64,000 nucleotides of DNA from positions 186,001 to 250,000 of the forward strand of contig NZ_LR134477.1 in assembly GCF_900637975.1 (NCBI RefSeq), written 5' to 3'. Below, piece after piece: positions 50,972-64,000 of the stretch. The notes under the pieces are model-generated. The model made no database searches and was not told where the DNA came from. It saw only the letters and a program-made list of their open reading frames with translations. How positions within the stretch are numbered: the stretch's first letter is position 1; every line of letters starts with the position of its first letter. Source of the DNA: Actinomyces viscosus. Lineage in GTDB: Bacteria > Actinomycetota > Actinomycetes > Actinomycetales > Actinomycetaceae. The translations under genes and the position numbers were made by a program.

Positions 50972-51048
50972 GCCGGGCCTTCCTGATCCTCGGCCGAGAC
51001 CTACCCCCTTGCCCCGCGTGACGAGGGAGGTTTGGAGCAGCCGAATAA

Positions 51049-51094
51049 GTCCGGCCCGTTCCCGTTCGCGGCAGGCAACGGGAACGGGCCGGAC
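51049..51094 (+). terminator. Terminator of the gatCAB operon
   Basis: A perfect 18-bp stem (51049-51066 with 51077-51094) and a ten-base loop. It lacks a T-run, like most strong hairpins in this window. Confidence 0.75.
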
Positions 51095-51265
51095 CGTTCG
51101 CCGTCGAGGCGCCTGAGGGACTTGCGGCGCTGATGTCTCGCTGGTGTGATACCCCTCCCAGATCAGCGCCTGAATGCCTGCGAAAGCGCGGTGGCGCCTC
51201 AGTCGATGTCTCATTATGCGGTCGTTGTAGGACCGTCATCCGGCTGAGAGCGGGCCGGTGGGGGA

Positions 51266-51271
51266 TAGGCT
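51266..51271 (+). promoter_or_regulatory. Possible -10 element of the malic enzyme gene
   Basis: TAGGCT lies 45 bases before the ATG, giving a leader of about 38 bases. A Shine-Dalgarno AAGGAG is present in that leader, as expected for a leadered mRNA. Confidence 0.35.
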
Positions 51272-51316
51272 CAGGGCACTTATCACGAGACCCCGCCAGT
51301 CCCACAAGGAGTGCCC

Positions 51317-52711
51317 ATGGTTCAGCCCAGTCCCAGTTACACCGTCGCCCTGTACCTCGAGGTGCCCGCCTCCCAGAAGGCGGTGGCCCGCCTGGTCGAC
51401 ACCGCCACTGCGACTGGTGCCATCGTCACCGGCGTCGACGTGGCCGACGCCGACGGCGACAAGCTCACCGTCAACCTCACCGCCGACACCCGCGACTCCA
51501 AGCACCGCAACGAGCTCGTCGCCAAGCTCGAGGAGATCGACGGCGTCGTCGTCCGTAACGTCGGCGACTCCACCTTCCTGACCCACGTCGGCGGCAAGAT
51601 CGAGGTCTCCGGCAAGTACCCGATCCACAACCGTCGCGACCTGGCACGCGTCTACACCCCCGGGGTCGCCCGCGTCTGCAAGGCCATCTACGACCACCCC
51701 GAGCGCGCCCGGATGCTCACCATCAAGAAGAACACCGTCGCCGTCGTCACCGACGGCACCGCGGTCCTGGGCCTGGGGGACATCGGTCCCTCGGCCGCCA
51801 TGCCCGTCATGGAGGGCAAGGCCGTCCTGTTCAAGCAGTTCGGCAACGTCGACGCCTGGCCGGTGGCCCTGGACACCAAGGACCCCGAGGAGATCATCTC
51901 CATCGTCAAGGCCATCGCCCCGGCCTACGGAGGCATCAACCTGGAGGACATCGCGGCGCCCAAGTGCTTCGACATCGAGGCGCGTCTGCGCGAGGAGCTC
52001 GACATCCCCGTCTTCCACGACGACCAGCACGGCACGGCCATCGTGACCCTGGCCGCTCTTATCAACGCACTGAAGATCGTGGGCAAGAAGATCGAGGACG
52101 TGCGCATCGTCCTGTCCGGCGTCGGCGCGGCGGGCAACGCCATCGCCAAGCTGCTCATGGCTCACGGCGCTACCGACATCGTCGGTTACGGGCGCACCGG
52201 GGCCCTGTCCGCAGCCGACACCGAGGGGATGAACGAGCACCGCAAGTGGCTCGCGGAGAACACCAACCCGCGTCAGGTGACCGGCTCCCTCAAGGAGGGG
52301 CTCAAGGGTGCCGACGTCTTCATCGGCGTCTCGTCGGGCAACCTGCTCGAGCCTGAGGACCTGGCGGCCATGAACGACGGCGCCATCGTCTTCGCCATGG
52401 CGAACCCGATTCCCGAGGTCGACCCGATCCGCGCCGCCGACTACGCCGCGGTCGTGGCGACCGGACGCTCGGACTTCCCCAACCAGATCAACAACGTGCT
52501 GGCCTTCCCCGGACTTTTCCGCGGCCTGCTGGATACCGGAATCACTGACATCTCCACCGAGCTGCTGCGGGCCGCCTCCACCGGCATCGCCTCAGTGATC
52601 GCCGACGACGAGATCAGTCCCGTGTACATCATCCCCGGTGCCTTCGACACCCGCGTCGCCGACGCCGTGGCCAAGGCGGTGCGCAAGTTCGCCGAGGCGG
52701 AGAGTGAGTAA
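51317..52711 (+). CDS. Malic enzyme with N-terminal ACT-like domain
   Basis: 464-residue NAD(P)-dependent malic enzyme that decarboxylates malate to pyruvate. An N-terminal ACT-like domain (about 8-85) suggests allosteric control. The catalytic part has [43 protein letters not shown] and the NAD site [15 protein letters not shown]. The ATG at 51317 has AAGGAG at the right distance; a GTG two codons earlier would overlap that ribosome site. Cofactor choice is unknown. A 38-bp palindromic terminator follows, and then the IS element. Confidence 0.9.
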   Translation: MVQPSPSYTVALYLEVPASQKAVARLVDTATATGAIVTGVDVADADGDKLTVNLTADTRDSKHRNELVAKLEEIDGVVVRNVGDSTFLTHVGGKIEVSGKYPIHNRRDLARVYTPGVARVCKAIYDHPERARMLTIKKNTVAVVTDGTAVLGLGDIGPSAAMPVMEGKAVLFKQFGNVDAWPVALDTKDPEEIISIVKAIAPAYGGINLEDIAAPKCFDIEARLREELDIPVFHDDQHGTAIVTLAALINALKIVGKKIEDVRIVLSGVGAAGNAIAKLLMAHGATDIVGYGRTGALSAADTEGMNEHRKWLAENTNPRQVTGSLKEGLKGADVFIGVSSGNLLEPEDLAAMNDGAIVFAMANPIPEVDPIRAADYAAVVATGRSDFPNQINNVLAFPGLFRGLLDTGITDISTELLRAASTGIASVIADDEISPVYIIPGAFDTRVADAVAKAVRKFAEAESE

Positions 52712-52748
52712 GTAAAGGGGCAGAACACTCCGCCTGATGCAGCAGGGG

Positions 52749-52786
52749 GGGCGTGTGGCACCACCGGCCGGTGGTGCCACACGCCC
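52749..52786 (+). terminator. Terminator after the malic enzyme gene
   Basis: A perfect 38-bp palindrome, 19 bp per arm (52749-52767 with 52768-52786). It lies just left of the proposed IS110 left end and seems intact. It is unusual in having no loop bases, so a few central pairs must open. Confidence 0.75.
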
Positions 52787-52842
52787 GTTACCTTGTTGGT
52801 GGTCCCGGGTGGTCCGGGGCTGGGCCAGCTGCTGTGGGCATG

Positions 52843-53018
52843 ATGTCTTGCCCCTGTCTTCTAATGATCCGGGGGGTGTTGTCACCCGCGGCAGCCGGGC
52901 GCTGGTGACCGCTGATAAGGGGAACGACCCGCTGCGTGTGAGGTCTTTCGTAACGTGGGTGCGGGACCGGTCGTCCACCGGCTGACCCTCACCCATGCAG
53001 CGAGAGGTGGCAGGAGAG
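52843..53018 (+). ncRNA. Possible IS110 bridge RNA region (left end)
   Basis: About 176 non-coding bases lie before the transposase. In IS110-group elements this left end encodes a structured bridge RNA that pairs with donor and target DNA. A stem is visible at 52881-52909 (GTCAC pairs with GTGAC, inner CAGC with GCTG, with a CCGCGG internal bulge on the left arm). The guide loops cannot be assigned without the target and the covariance model. Function is inferred from family membership. Confidence 0.4.
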
Positions 53019-54227
53019 ATGGATATCGAGGACATCGACGTCTTCATCGGCATCGACGTCGGCAAGAGCGAGCACTGGGCCACGGCCCTGAGCCGGGACG
53101 GGCAGAAGGTCCTCGACAGGGCCCTGCCCAACGACGAGGACCGGCTGCGTGAGGTCTACCAGCGCCTGCAGGCAAAGGGGCAGGTGCTGGTGGTGGTCGA
53201 CCAGCCCGCCACCATCGGGGCCCTGGCGGTGGCGGTGGCTCAGGACATGGGCATCACCGTGGGCTACCTGCCCGGGCTGTCGATGCGCCGCATCGCTGAC
53301 CTGACGCCGGGCAGCGCCAAGACCGACGCCAAGGACGCTGCCGTCATCGCCGGCGCAGCCAGGACCATGCCTCACACCCTGAGAGCCGTCAGCGCCTCGG
53401 AGGAAGAGGCTGCGGCGCTGAGCATGCTGACTGGCTTCGACCTGGACCTGGCCCGCCAGGTCAACCAGACCGCAAACCGGATCCGGGGCCTGTACACCCA
53501 GATCCACCCCGCCCTCGAGGCCGTGGTGGGGCCCTGGCTGGAGCACGACGCCGTCTTGGAGGTCGTCGCCGCCTGGCCCACTCCAGCCGATCTGAAGCGA
53601 GCGGGCAAGGCAAGGATTGACGCCAGGCTCAAGAAGCACGGGTGCAGGCGGCACGCCACCTGGGCCGGCCAGATCGTCTCGGCCCTGGAGCACCAGACCG
53701 TGGTGGTCGCCGGCACCGACGCCGCCGCAGTGGTGCTGCCCCACCTGGCTAGGCAGCTCATCTCCCTGCACGCTCAGCGGGCCGATGTCGCAGCCCAGGT
53801 CGAGACCCTGGTGCAGGCCCACCCTCTTTACCAGGTCCTGACCTCCATGCCCGGGATCGGGGTCAGGACCGCAGCCGTCTTCCTGGCCGAGACCCTGGGC
53901 AAGACCTTCGACGCCGGAGCCCAGCTGGCCTCCTACGCCGGGCTCGCTCCTGTCACACGTCGCTCCGGCTCATCGATCCGTGGTGAGCACGTCTCCCACG
54001 GCGGCAACAAGAGGCTCAAGCGCGCCATGTTCCTGTCCGCCTTCGCCTCACTGCGCTCCGACCCCGTCTCCCGGGCCTACTACCAGCGCAAACGCAACCA
54101 GGGCAAACGCCATAACCAGGCCGTCCTCGCCCTGGCCCACCGCCGCATCCTGACCCTGCACGCCATGATCCGCAACGGCGCACTCTACGACCCCCAACCA
54201 GCCACGAAACTACCCACCGCCGCTTGA
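53019..54227 (+). CDS. IS110-family transposase
   Basis: 402-residue transposase/recombinase. The RuvC-like DEDD N-domain starts FIGIDVGKSEHW (Asp13). The other acids are Asp61 in VVVDQPATIG and Asp103 and Asp106 in GSAKTDAKDAAVIAG; the second residue is Asp where Glu is usual. The C-terminal transposase-20 domain has LTSMPGIGVRTAAVFLAE, and the conserved serine region is RRSGSSIRGEHVSHGGNKRLKR. AGGAGAG precedes the ATG at 53019; an upstream ATG at 52995 lacks a ribosome site. The frame is intact, so the element could be active. Confidence 0.93.
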   Translation: MDIEDIDVFIGIDVGKSEHWATALSRDGQKVLDRALPNDEDRLREVYQRLQAKGQVLVVVDQPATIGALAVAVAQDMGITVGYLPGLSMRRIADLTPGSAKTDAKDAAVIAGAARTMPHTLRAVSASEEEAAALSMLTGFDLDLARQVNQTANRIRGLYTQIHPALEAVVGPWLEHDAVLEVVAAWPTPADLKRAGKARIDARLKKHGCRRHATWAGQIVSALEHQTVVVAGTDAAAVVLPHLARQLISLHAQRADVAAQVETLVQAHPLYQVLTSMPGIGVRTAAVFLAETLGKTFDAGAQLASYAGLAPVTRRSGSSIRGEHVSHGGNKRLKRAMFLSAFASLRSDPVSRAYYQRKRNQGKRHNQAVLALAHRRILTLHAMIRNGALYDPQPATKLPTAA

Positions 54228-54315
54228 CACACCACATAGGGGCACCCCCCTGTCGCGCCCAGGGCATGGTCCGTTGGTGATCGTCGATCAATCGGTCAAC
54301 GGGACCTCTGCGGGA

Positions 54316-54873
54316 TCAGCGCAGCCAGGAGTCCCCGACCAGGCGGGCCCACCAGTTCCCCAGTCCGAGGGTGTCGCCGGCGCGTGTCAGCGCGAACAGG
54401 ACAGTGGACAGTGCCAGGACCCAGTGGAGGTCGACCAGGGGGTTGGTGGCGGCATCCTCAGTGCCTCCGGTTCCGATGGGCCATAGCGCGAGGTACATGG
54501 ATACCATGAGTGCCGAGGCCGCGATGGCGCTCACCTTGAGCCCGATGCCAAGGATGAGGGCGACGCCGACGCCGAGCATTCCGGCCATGAACAGCCAGTC
54601 TCCTACCGGGTTGGCGAAGAGCGTGAAGGCGCTCCCGAAGGGGCTGTTGGCCGCCACTCCCTTGATGAACCTCTGGGCGGGCTGACCCCCGTTGATCCAG
54701 GCCATCTGAGGCGATGTGGAGAACCCGAGGCCGAAGGTCTTGTCCAGGAAGGCCCAGAGGAAGAAGAAGCCGACGACGATCCTCATGATGGCCAGCACGA
54801 TGCGGGCCGAAGGACTGGTCACGATGTCGGATCCGGAACGAGGGCGCTTGGCGCCACGCATGGAGGCAGGCAC
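54316..54873 (-). CDS. DoxX-family membrane protein
   Basis: 185-residue protein with four membrane helices, DoxX/DoxD type (thiosulfate:quinone oxidoreductase small subunit-like). IMRIVVGFFFLWAFLDKTFG opens it and ALMVSMYLALWPIGTGGTED is a mid helix. In other actinobacteria DoxX proteins help redox balance in membranes; no activity can be assigned here. AAGGAG precedes the GTG at 54873. Its 5' side (54927-54935) has AACAATGAA, also found upstream of the csbD-like gene. Confidence 0.78.
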   Translation of the reverse strand: MPASMRGAKRPRSGSDIVTSPSARIVLAIMRIVVGFFFLWAFLDKTFGLGFSTSPQMAWINGGQPAQRFIKGVAANSPFGSAFTLFANPVGDWLFMAGMLGVGVALILGIGLKVSAIAASALMVSMYLALWPIGTGGTEDAATNPLVDLHWVLALSTVLFALTRAGDTLGLGNWWARLVGDSWLR

Positions 54874-55076
54874 GGGACGTGCTCCTTGGAGTCATGTGGT
54901 GAGCGGAGTCGATCACCAGAAAGTTGAACAATGAACTGAGTGGTCGATGGTAGTACACGGACGGTCCGGTCAAAACTGACGCCCGACAGGGTGGCTGCCG
55001 TGGTGCGTGGACCTCAGGACGAGAGCGTTGCGATAACAAGGGAAAACTGATGTGTTCTGGATCATGGAGATTCAGT

Positions 55077-55107
55077 TTGACGCCCAGGGGGCGGACCTGC
55101 CTAAAGT
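55077..55107 (+). promoter_or_regulatory. rrn promoter P1
   Basis: TTGACG (55077-55082), a 19-base spacer and TAAAGT (55102-55107). Its -10 is identical to that of P2. Confidence 0.5.
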
Positions 55108-55210
55108 ACAGCCCGCTGCCGAATGGGCCGAGCTTCCTGCAAGGTCTTCCGGCAGTCAGTCCGCTGGGACGCGAGGCTGTCAGATGTGACCGAGGTCAAT
55201 CTTCTCGAGG

Positions 55211-55240
55211 TTGACATCGACACGACAGATCTCCTAAAGT
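55211..55240 (+). promoter_or_regulatory. rrn promoter P2
   Basis: A perfect -35 TTGACA (55211-55216), an 18-base spacer and -10 TAAAGT (55235-55240). Transcription should start near 55247, about 325 bases before the 16S gene. Confidence 0.75.
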
Positions 55241-55572
55241 AGCGGAGTTGCTCGCCGGAGCAAGGTCAAGCCAACAGGCTTGGGTGAGAGCTGGCTGGGT
55301 GTGTTGTTTGAGAACTCGATAGTGTGTCATGTTTTTTATGCCATGGGTCCTGGGGGCTGTGCGTGGTTGTCTGGGTTGCCTGTCTTGTGTGGTGGGTGGT
55401 TTGGGTGGTTGTGTGTGGTTTCTGGGGCTTGTTTTGTTTTGGTTTGCCTGGCTCTTCTGTGTGGGGGGTTGGGTTGGGCCTGGTCTGGTTTTCTGGACTG
55501 TGTGCTGACTGTTGGTGTTCTGGTTGGCTGCCTTGTTTGGTGGTTGGCTTGGGGTGCCTTTTTTGTTGGTTT

Positions 55573-60788
<5,216 letters not shown>

Positions 60789-60871
60789 AACCCGGCCGGC
60801 AGCCAGCCACAACCGTGAATAGAGCACACCACACACGTATGGCGACGGTTCCTGCACTGCCTAACCAGTCG

Positions 60872-60989
60872 TCTCGGTGGTCACAGCGACAGGGACACGC
60901 CCGGACCCATCCCGAACCCGGAAGCTAAGCCTGACAGCGCCGATGGTACTGCACCCGCCAGGGTGCGGGAGAGTAGGACACCACCGAGC
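60872..60989 (+). rRNA. rrf: 5S ribosomal RNA
   Basis: Complete 5S rRNA. The terminal stem CTCGGTGGT (60873-60881) pairs with ACCACCGAG (60980-60988), and CCCGAACCCGGAAGCTAAG is typical. About 173 bases separate it from the 23S gene. Confidence 0.95.
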
Positions 60990-61000
60990 ACACACCACCC

Positions 61001-61050
61001 GCGGGGCTTATGAGATCCATCCCGGATCTCATAAGCCCCGCGTCGTTGTT
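61001..61050 (+). terminator. Terminator of the rRNA operon
   Basis: A perfect 18-bp stem (61001-61018 with 61024-61041) and a five-base loop, followed by a partly T-rich stretch (GTCGTTGTTT). Confidence 0.85.
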
Positions 61051-61115
61051 TACTGCCTGGTTCGGTTCTGCGCACCGACGCCGTGTTGTATCCACATACG
61101 ATCTGACACGGGGGC

Positions 61116-62519
61116 ATGAAACGGTGCACCATTGTCTCCGTGACTGACACCGACCTACCACCTTCCCGTTCAGGCAGCCATGAGCAGGGCCTCGATGCTG
61201 ACCGGCTCATGCAACAGTCCGACGTCGTGCTGCATCTTGGGCGTCTCATGCTCGCCGCGGGCGCAGGCTCCTACCGCATTAAGTCCTCTATGGCGAGAGC
61301 CGCGTCCGCGGTTGGGCTTGACCGGCATGAGGCGACGGTGACGATGACGGAGATCGTCACCTCCTCCTACGTCGGCAACCGATTCCGCACCGAGGCCTGC
61401 GAGGTGCGTCGTGTCGGCGTCAACGTGGACCGGCTGGAGGCTCTGCGCAGGATCGTCCACGACCTGCGGGCGCATGAGACCGTTGAGCACCTCGAGGCCA
61501 AGCTGGCGCAGGTCGAGAAGATGCATGCTCGGTACAACGTATTCACCAATGCTGCTGCTTCCGGTGTGGCCTGCGCAGGATTCTGTTTTCTCAACAAGGG
61601 CGGTTGGGTCGAGTGCCTGACGGTGCTCGTAGCGGCTTTTCTCGGGCAGCTCATTCGGCGGCAGATGCTCGAACGGCACTACCAGCACTTCTTCACCTGG
61701 CTCGTCTGTGGAGTCGCCGCATCCGGTACCTACATGGGTATCGTTACTGCACTCGATGCGGCTGGCGTGGTGACCGGGAACCACCAGGGCGGCATCATCT
61801 CGGCCATCTTGTTCCTCATTCCAGGTTTCCCCATGGTCACGGCGATGCTGGATCTGTTCCGTCAGGACTTCTCCTCGGCGCTGTCGCGCAGTGCCTACGT
61901 CCTCATGGTGATGGCGGCGGCAGGCGTCGCTGTGTGGACGGTGACCTTCATCTTCCGCTGGGATGTAGAGACGGCCAGCGGTGCCGCCCTTGGGGGGCCG
62001 CCCCTGTACATCCTGCGCTGCTTCTGCTCCTTCATCGCTGCCTACGGATTCGCGATGCTGTTCAATGCGGGCGCTAAGGCCAGCGTGCTGGCCGCTGTCG
62101 TCGGGGCTCTGGCCAACACCGGGCGGCTTCTTCTCATCGACGTCTTCCACGTGCCGTGGCAGCTCTCCGTGGGGCTGGCTGCGGTGACGATCGGCCTGCT
62201 GGCCCAGCTCTTCGTCTCCCGCGCCTCGCTGTCGCGGGTGGCGCTCTCCGTGCCCGCCGTCGTCATCATGATCCCCGGAGTCCCCTTCTACCGGGCCATC
62301 TCCGCACTCAACACGCTGTCGGTGGACAAGGGCGTCGATGTCGGCGAGGCTGCCACGAACCTGGCCGAGGTCTTCTTCGTCATCACGGCAATTGGTGTCG
62401 GACTCGCCTTGGCGCGCATCATCACCGACCACAATTGGCGCCACGATGTCGCCACCTCCGGACACATCACGCTGCCTCGCAATCGGGACGAGGCGGAGAG
62501 GCAGCCGATCGAGGACTGA
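61116..62519 (+). CDS. Threonine/serine exporter family protein (ThrE-like)
   Basis: 467-residue membrane protein that exports threonine/serine in Corynebacterium. A cytosolic N-part (about 25-150) holds the DUF1212 domain: LGRLMLAAGAGSYRIKSSM, then ATVTMTEIVTSSY and RVGVNVDRL. About ten helices follow, the last with the ThrE C-domain (VVIMIPGVPFYRAI). The start is taken as the ATG at 61116, which has GGGGGC just upstream and TACGAT 13 bases before; a GTG at 61140 is possible. The gene is 75 bases after the rrn terminator. Confidence 0.85.
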   Translation: MKRCTIVSVTDTDLPPSRSGSHEQGLDADRLMQQSDVVLHLGRLMLAAGAGSYRIKSSMARAASAVGLDRHEATVTMTEIVTSSYVGNRFRTEACEVRRVGVNVDRLEALRRIVHDLRAHETVEHLEAKLAQVEKMHARYNVFTNAAASGVACAGFCFLNKGGWVECLTVLVAAFLGQLIRRQMLERHYQHFFTWLVCGVAASGTYMGIVTALDAAGVVTGNHQGGIISAILFLIPGFPMVTAMLDLFRQDFSSALSRSAYVLMVMAAAGVAVWTVTFIFRWDVETASGAALGGPPLYILRCFCSFIAAYGFAMLFNAGAKASVLAAVVGALANTGRLLLIDVFHVPWQLSVGLAAVTIGLLAQLFVSRASLSRVALSVPAVVIMIPGVPFYRAISALNTLSVDKGVDVGEAATNLAEVFFVITAIGVGLALARIITDHNWRHDVATSGHITLPRNRDEAERQPIED

Positions 62520-62548
62520 CGCGAAGTCCTCGGCGTCCACAAGACGTC

Positions 62549-62587
62549 ATGGTGGCCCGCCGCTGCATACCAGCGACGGGCCACCAT
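62549..62587. terminator. Terminator after the ThrE-like gene
   Basis: ATGGTGGCCCG (62549-62559) pairs with CGGGCCACCAT (62577-62587), with an inner CGCTG/CAGCG extension. It lies between convergent genes. Confidence 0.75.
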
Positions 62588-62623
62588 TGACGTTGTCAAA
62601 CGGGTGAGGCTCAGTCGGAGAGG

Positions 62624-64000
62624 TCAGAGACCGCCGAGGATCTGGGCGATGAAGATCTTGACGATCATCGCCACGGGATAGACCATCGCATACCCCAAGG
62701 CCACCCGAGGGTCGGCACCGGTGCGCTCGTTGGCGAAGGCCAGAATCGCCGGCTGGGTCTGGACACCACCGATGAGGCCGGACAGGCGAGTTCCCCCCAT
62801 CCTGACCACCCAACGCATGGAGACGTAGATCCCCAGCCCCACAATGGTGGTGACGACGAAGCCGGTGATGAAGATCCTCCACCAGTCACCGCCGGTGAAT
62901 GCATGCGCAATCTCTCCACCCGCCTTGGTGCCGGCCTGGGCCAGGAAGACCAGGAGACCGAACTCCGAGAGCACCGCCGTCGCAGTGAAGGGCATGGCGG
63001 TCACGAAGTTCCCGATGCGGCCGATACGGCCGAAAATGAGTCCGACCAGAAGCGTGCCGGCCGCCGACCCGATGGAGAAGGTGGCGCCGGTAGGCGTGAG
63101 GAACTTCCACTCACCGATGAAGATGCCCAGGGCCATCCCCAGCCCCAGGGCCACCGGGTTGATGGATGACAGCCCTCGCGACGAGTCGCCGAAGTAGGTT
63201 GAGATCTCCTTCATGCGTCCGGTCGGGCCGACGACGCGAACCCGGTCACCCTGCTGGAGGACGAGGTCCGAGGTGCCCACCATGTCCACGTCGCCGCGGC
63301 GGACACGAGAGATCGTCGCCCCGAAGCGGTGGTCGATGTCGAGCTCGCCGATGGTGCGGCCGGCCAGCTTCGGGTCGGAGACCGTGATGCGGCGGAAGTC
63401 GAGGTACTTACGGTCCTCGATGAGGGAGTGCGACGAGCCGTGGCCCACTGCCCTGATCGCCTGGTTGACGGCCTCCTGAGTGCCGACGACGGTGATGAGG
63501 TCGTCCTTGTACAGGCGGTCGTCATTCGTCGGCCGGGTGATCGGTCCCTTCTCGCCGCGACGCAGGCGGGAGAATCGTAGCTGCCCCGAGATGGTCTCGA
63601 CGATGTTGCCCAGGACAGGACCGTCCTCACGCTCCACACGGATGGTGCGGTTGATGAGCGGGGAAGGGGTGTCCTTGTCGCTGCGGCGGTAGCGCAGCGC
63701 CAGCAGGCAGAAGAACAGCATGCCGATGACGCCGTAGAGGTAGGTGACGGCGTAGGCCACCGTGGCGTCTCCCGGTCCGGCCTTGTCACCGGCCATCGCT
63801 GCGGCGTTTCCGGCTGCCGCCAGGGCAGGCGTGTTTGTGACGGCTCCGGCGAATGCGCCCGCGATCATCGCTGCCTTGAGGCCGAGAAGACGTCCTACAC
63901 CCACGGCTGCCAGGGACGCGACGCCCAGTACACCCAGAACGATGGCCAACGGCCCACCGGCGGTGCGGATGACGTGGAAGAAGTTCGGCCCGGACTGGAT
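62624..64000 (-). CDS. AspT/YidE-type transporter with RCK_C domains (N-terminus missing)
   Basis: 459 residues of a membrane transporter of the aspartate:alanine exchanger (AspT)/YidE-YbjL type; the 5' end is beyond the window. The visible order is the second half of membrane domain 1 (NFFHVIRTAGGP, GLKAAMIAGAFAGAVTNTP), two cytosolic RCK_C/TrkA-C domains (about 160-320), then membrane domain 2 (IGSAAGTLLVGLIFGRIG, SGLIGGVQTQPAILAFAN). The repeated GAVTNTPAL and GGVQTQPAIL motifs are the family's duplicated transport core. The start cannot be seen, as the frame is open to the last base. The substrate is unknown. Confidence 0.85.
   Translation of the reverse strand: MQSGPNFFHVIRTAGGPLAIVLGVLGVASLAAVGVGRLLGLKAAMIAGAFAGAVTNTPALAAAGNAAAMAGDKAGPGDATVAYAVTYLYGVIGMLFFCLLALRYRRSDKDTPSPLINRTIRVEREDGPVLGNIVETISGQLRFSRLRRGEKGPITRPTNDDRLYKDDLITVVGTQEAVNQAIRAVGHGSSHSLIEDRKYLDFRRITVSDPKLAGRTIGELDIDHRFGATISRVRRGDVDMVGTSDLVLQQGDRVRVVGPTGRMKEISTYFGDSSRGLSSINPVALGLGMALGIFIGEWKFLTPTGATFSIGSAAGTLLVGLIFGRIGRIGNFVTAMPFTATAVLSEFGLLVFLAQAGTKAGGEIAHAFTGGDWWRIFITGFVVTTIVGLGIYVSMRWVVRMGGTRLSGLIGGVQTQPAILAFANERTGADPRVALGYAMVYPVAMIVKIFIAQILGGL

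Larger units (their letters stand above)
50972..51316. other. Intergenic region, gatB / malic enzyme
   Basis: No gene is seen. It contains the gatCAB terminator and, further on, a possible -10 TAGGCT for the malic enzyme gene. Nothing else is recognised between 51100 and 51260. Confidence 0.5.
52843..54268 (+). mobile_element. IS110-family insertion sequence (proposed limits)
   Basis: The transposase gene is certain; the limits are inferred. GGGCATG occurs at 52836-52842 and again at 54262-54268 and may mark a short duplication. Inside it, TGCCCCT (52849-52855) and AGGGGCA (54238-54244) form a short inverted repeat. These limits give an element of about 1.43 kb, which is normal for IS110, with a left non-coding end of about 176 bp and a right end of about 41 bp. 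IS110 elements usually have no long terminal repeats. It lies between the malic enzyme terminator and the doxX-like gene, and breaks no gene. Confidence 0.65.
54874..55572 (+). other. rRNA operon upstream region and leader
   Basis: No gene is seen in these 699 bp. It contains the two rrn promoters, a TGTTGTTTGAGAACTCGATA leader segment at about 55302-55321 that resembles the boxA-type antitermination leader of actinobacterial rrn operons, and then a G/T-rich stretch at 55321-55578 with very little A or C on the plus strand, which may pair with processing sequences. Confidence 0.55.

Noticed and set aside
49385..51214. A 609-codon minus-strand frame over gatB
   Set aside because: Shadow of gatB; it also runs through the gatCAB terminator hairpin.

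Overview
The window is high-GC actinobacterial DNA. The complete 16S-23S-5S rRNA operon at about 55.6-61.0 kb has a 16S sequence that I recognise as Actinomyces-type (family Actinomycetaceae). The protein set fits this: WhiB, PdtaS-type kinase, DUF3117, GatCAB, a LAxTG surface protein, and gene neighbourhoods shared with Mycobacterium. No tRNA, CRISPR array, prophage or plasmid backbone was seen. The only mobile element is an IS110-family insertion sequence at about 52.8-54.3 kb.

Layout. 0-9 kb: end of a phosphohexomutase, dapE, a LOG-family protein, DUF3117, an O-methyltransferase, tatB, mrp, a DUF1003 protein, an MgtE-N/CBS protein and a general stress membrane protein. From memory, this order resembles the Mycobacterium dapE...tatB...mrp block, but without sigE/rseA/htrA between the methyltransferase and tatB. 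9-20.7 kb: a TIM-barrel isomerase-like protein, a metal-efflux pair (ArsR repressor and CDF transporter), aminopeptidase P, a divergent oxidoreductase/PHP pair, MarC, a DEAD-box helicase, a ferritin-like protein, an LAxTG wall protein next to an RCC1-repeat membrane protein, and CsbD. 21-25 kb: a very small leader ORF, a purine/cytosine permease and a purine nucleoside phosphorylase (salvage), then fumC. 25-36.8 kb: membrane proteins, a tannase-like lipoprotein, a DeoR regulator, a VOC protein, a four-gene osmoprotectant ABC transporter in which every junction is an ATGA overlap, a folA-thyA-EcsC operon, OsmC and DUF2505. 37-52.7 kb: pdtaS convergent with whiB1-like, a lone FHA/FtsK-SpoIIIE protein, ligA, an L,D-transpeptidase, gatCAB and malic enzyme. 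53-64 kb: the IS110 element, DoxX, the rrn operon, a ThrE-type exporter and a partial AspT/YidE-type transporter.

The main system-level signal is transcriptional. About nineteen genes have a -10-like hexamer (TANNNT or a close relative such as CAGGAT or CACGAT) ending 5-7 bases before the start codon, with no Shine-Dalgarno sequence. This predicts leaderless mRNAs for about a third of the genes. In two places the arrangement suggests specific regulation: an 18-bp palindrome covers the start codon and predicted transcription start of the arsR gene, and two interleaved divergent promoters lie between the oxidoreductase and PHP genes. Other points to check are the IS110 left end (possible bridge RNA), the orphan EssC-like ATPase with two Arg-substituted Walker A motifs, and the 30-codon leaderless ORF coupled to the purine permease.

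All calls are by eye from sequence and memory of families. No alignment or database search was run. Gene starts were chosen from Shine-Dalgarno sequences, overlaps, family N-termini or -10 placement.
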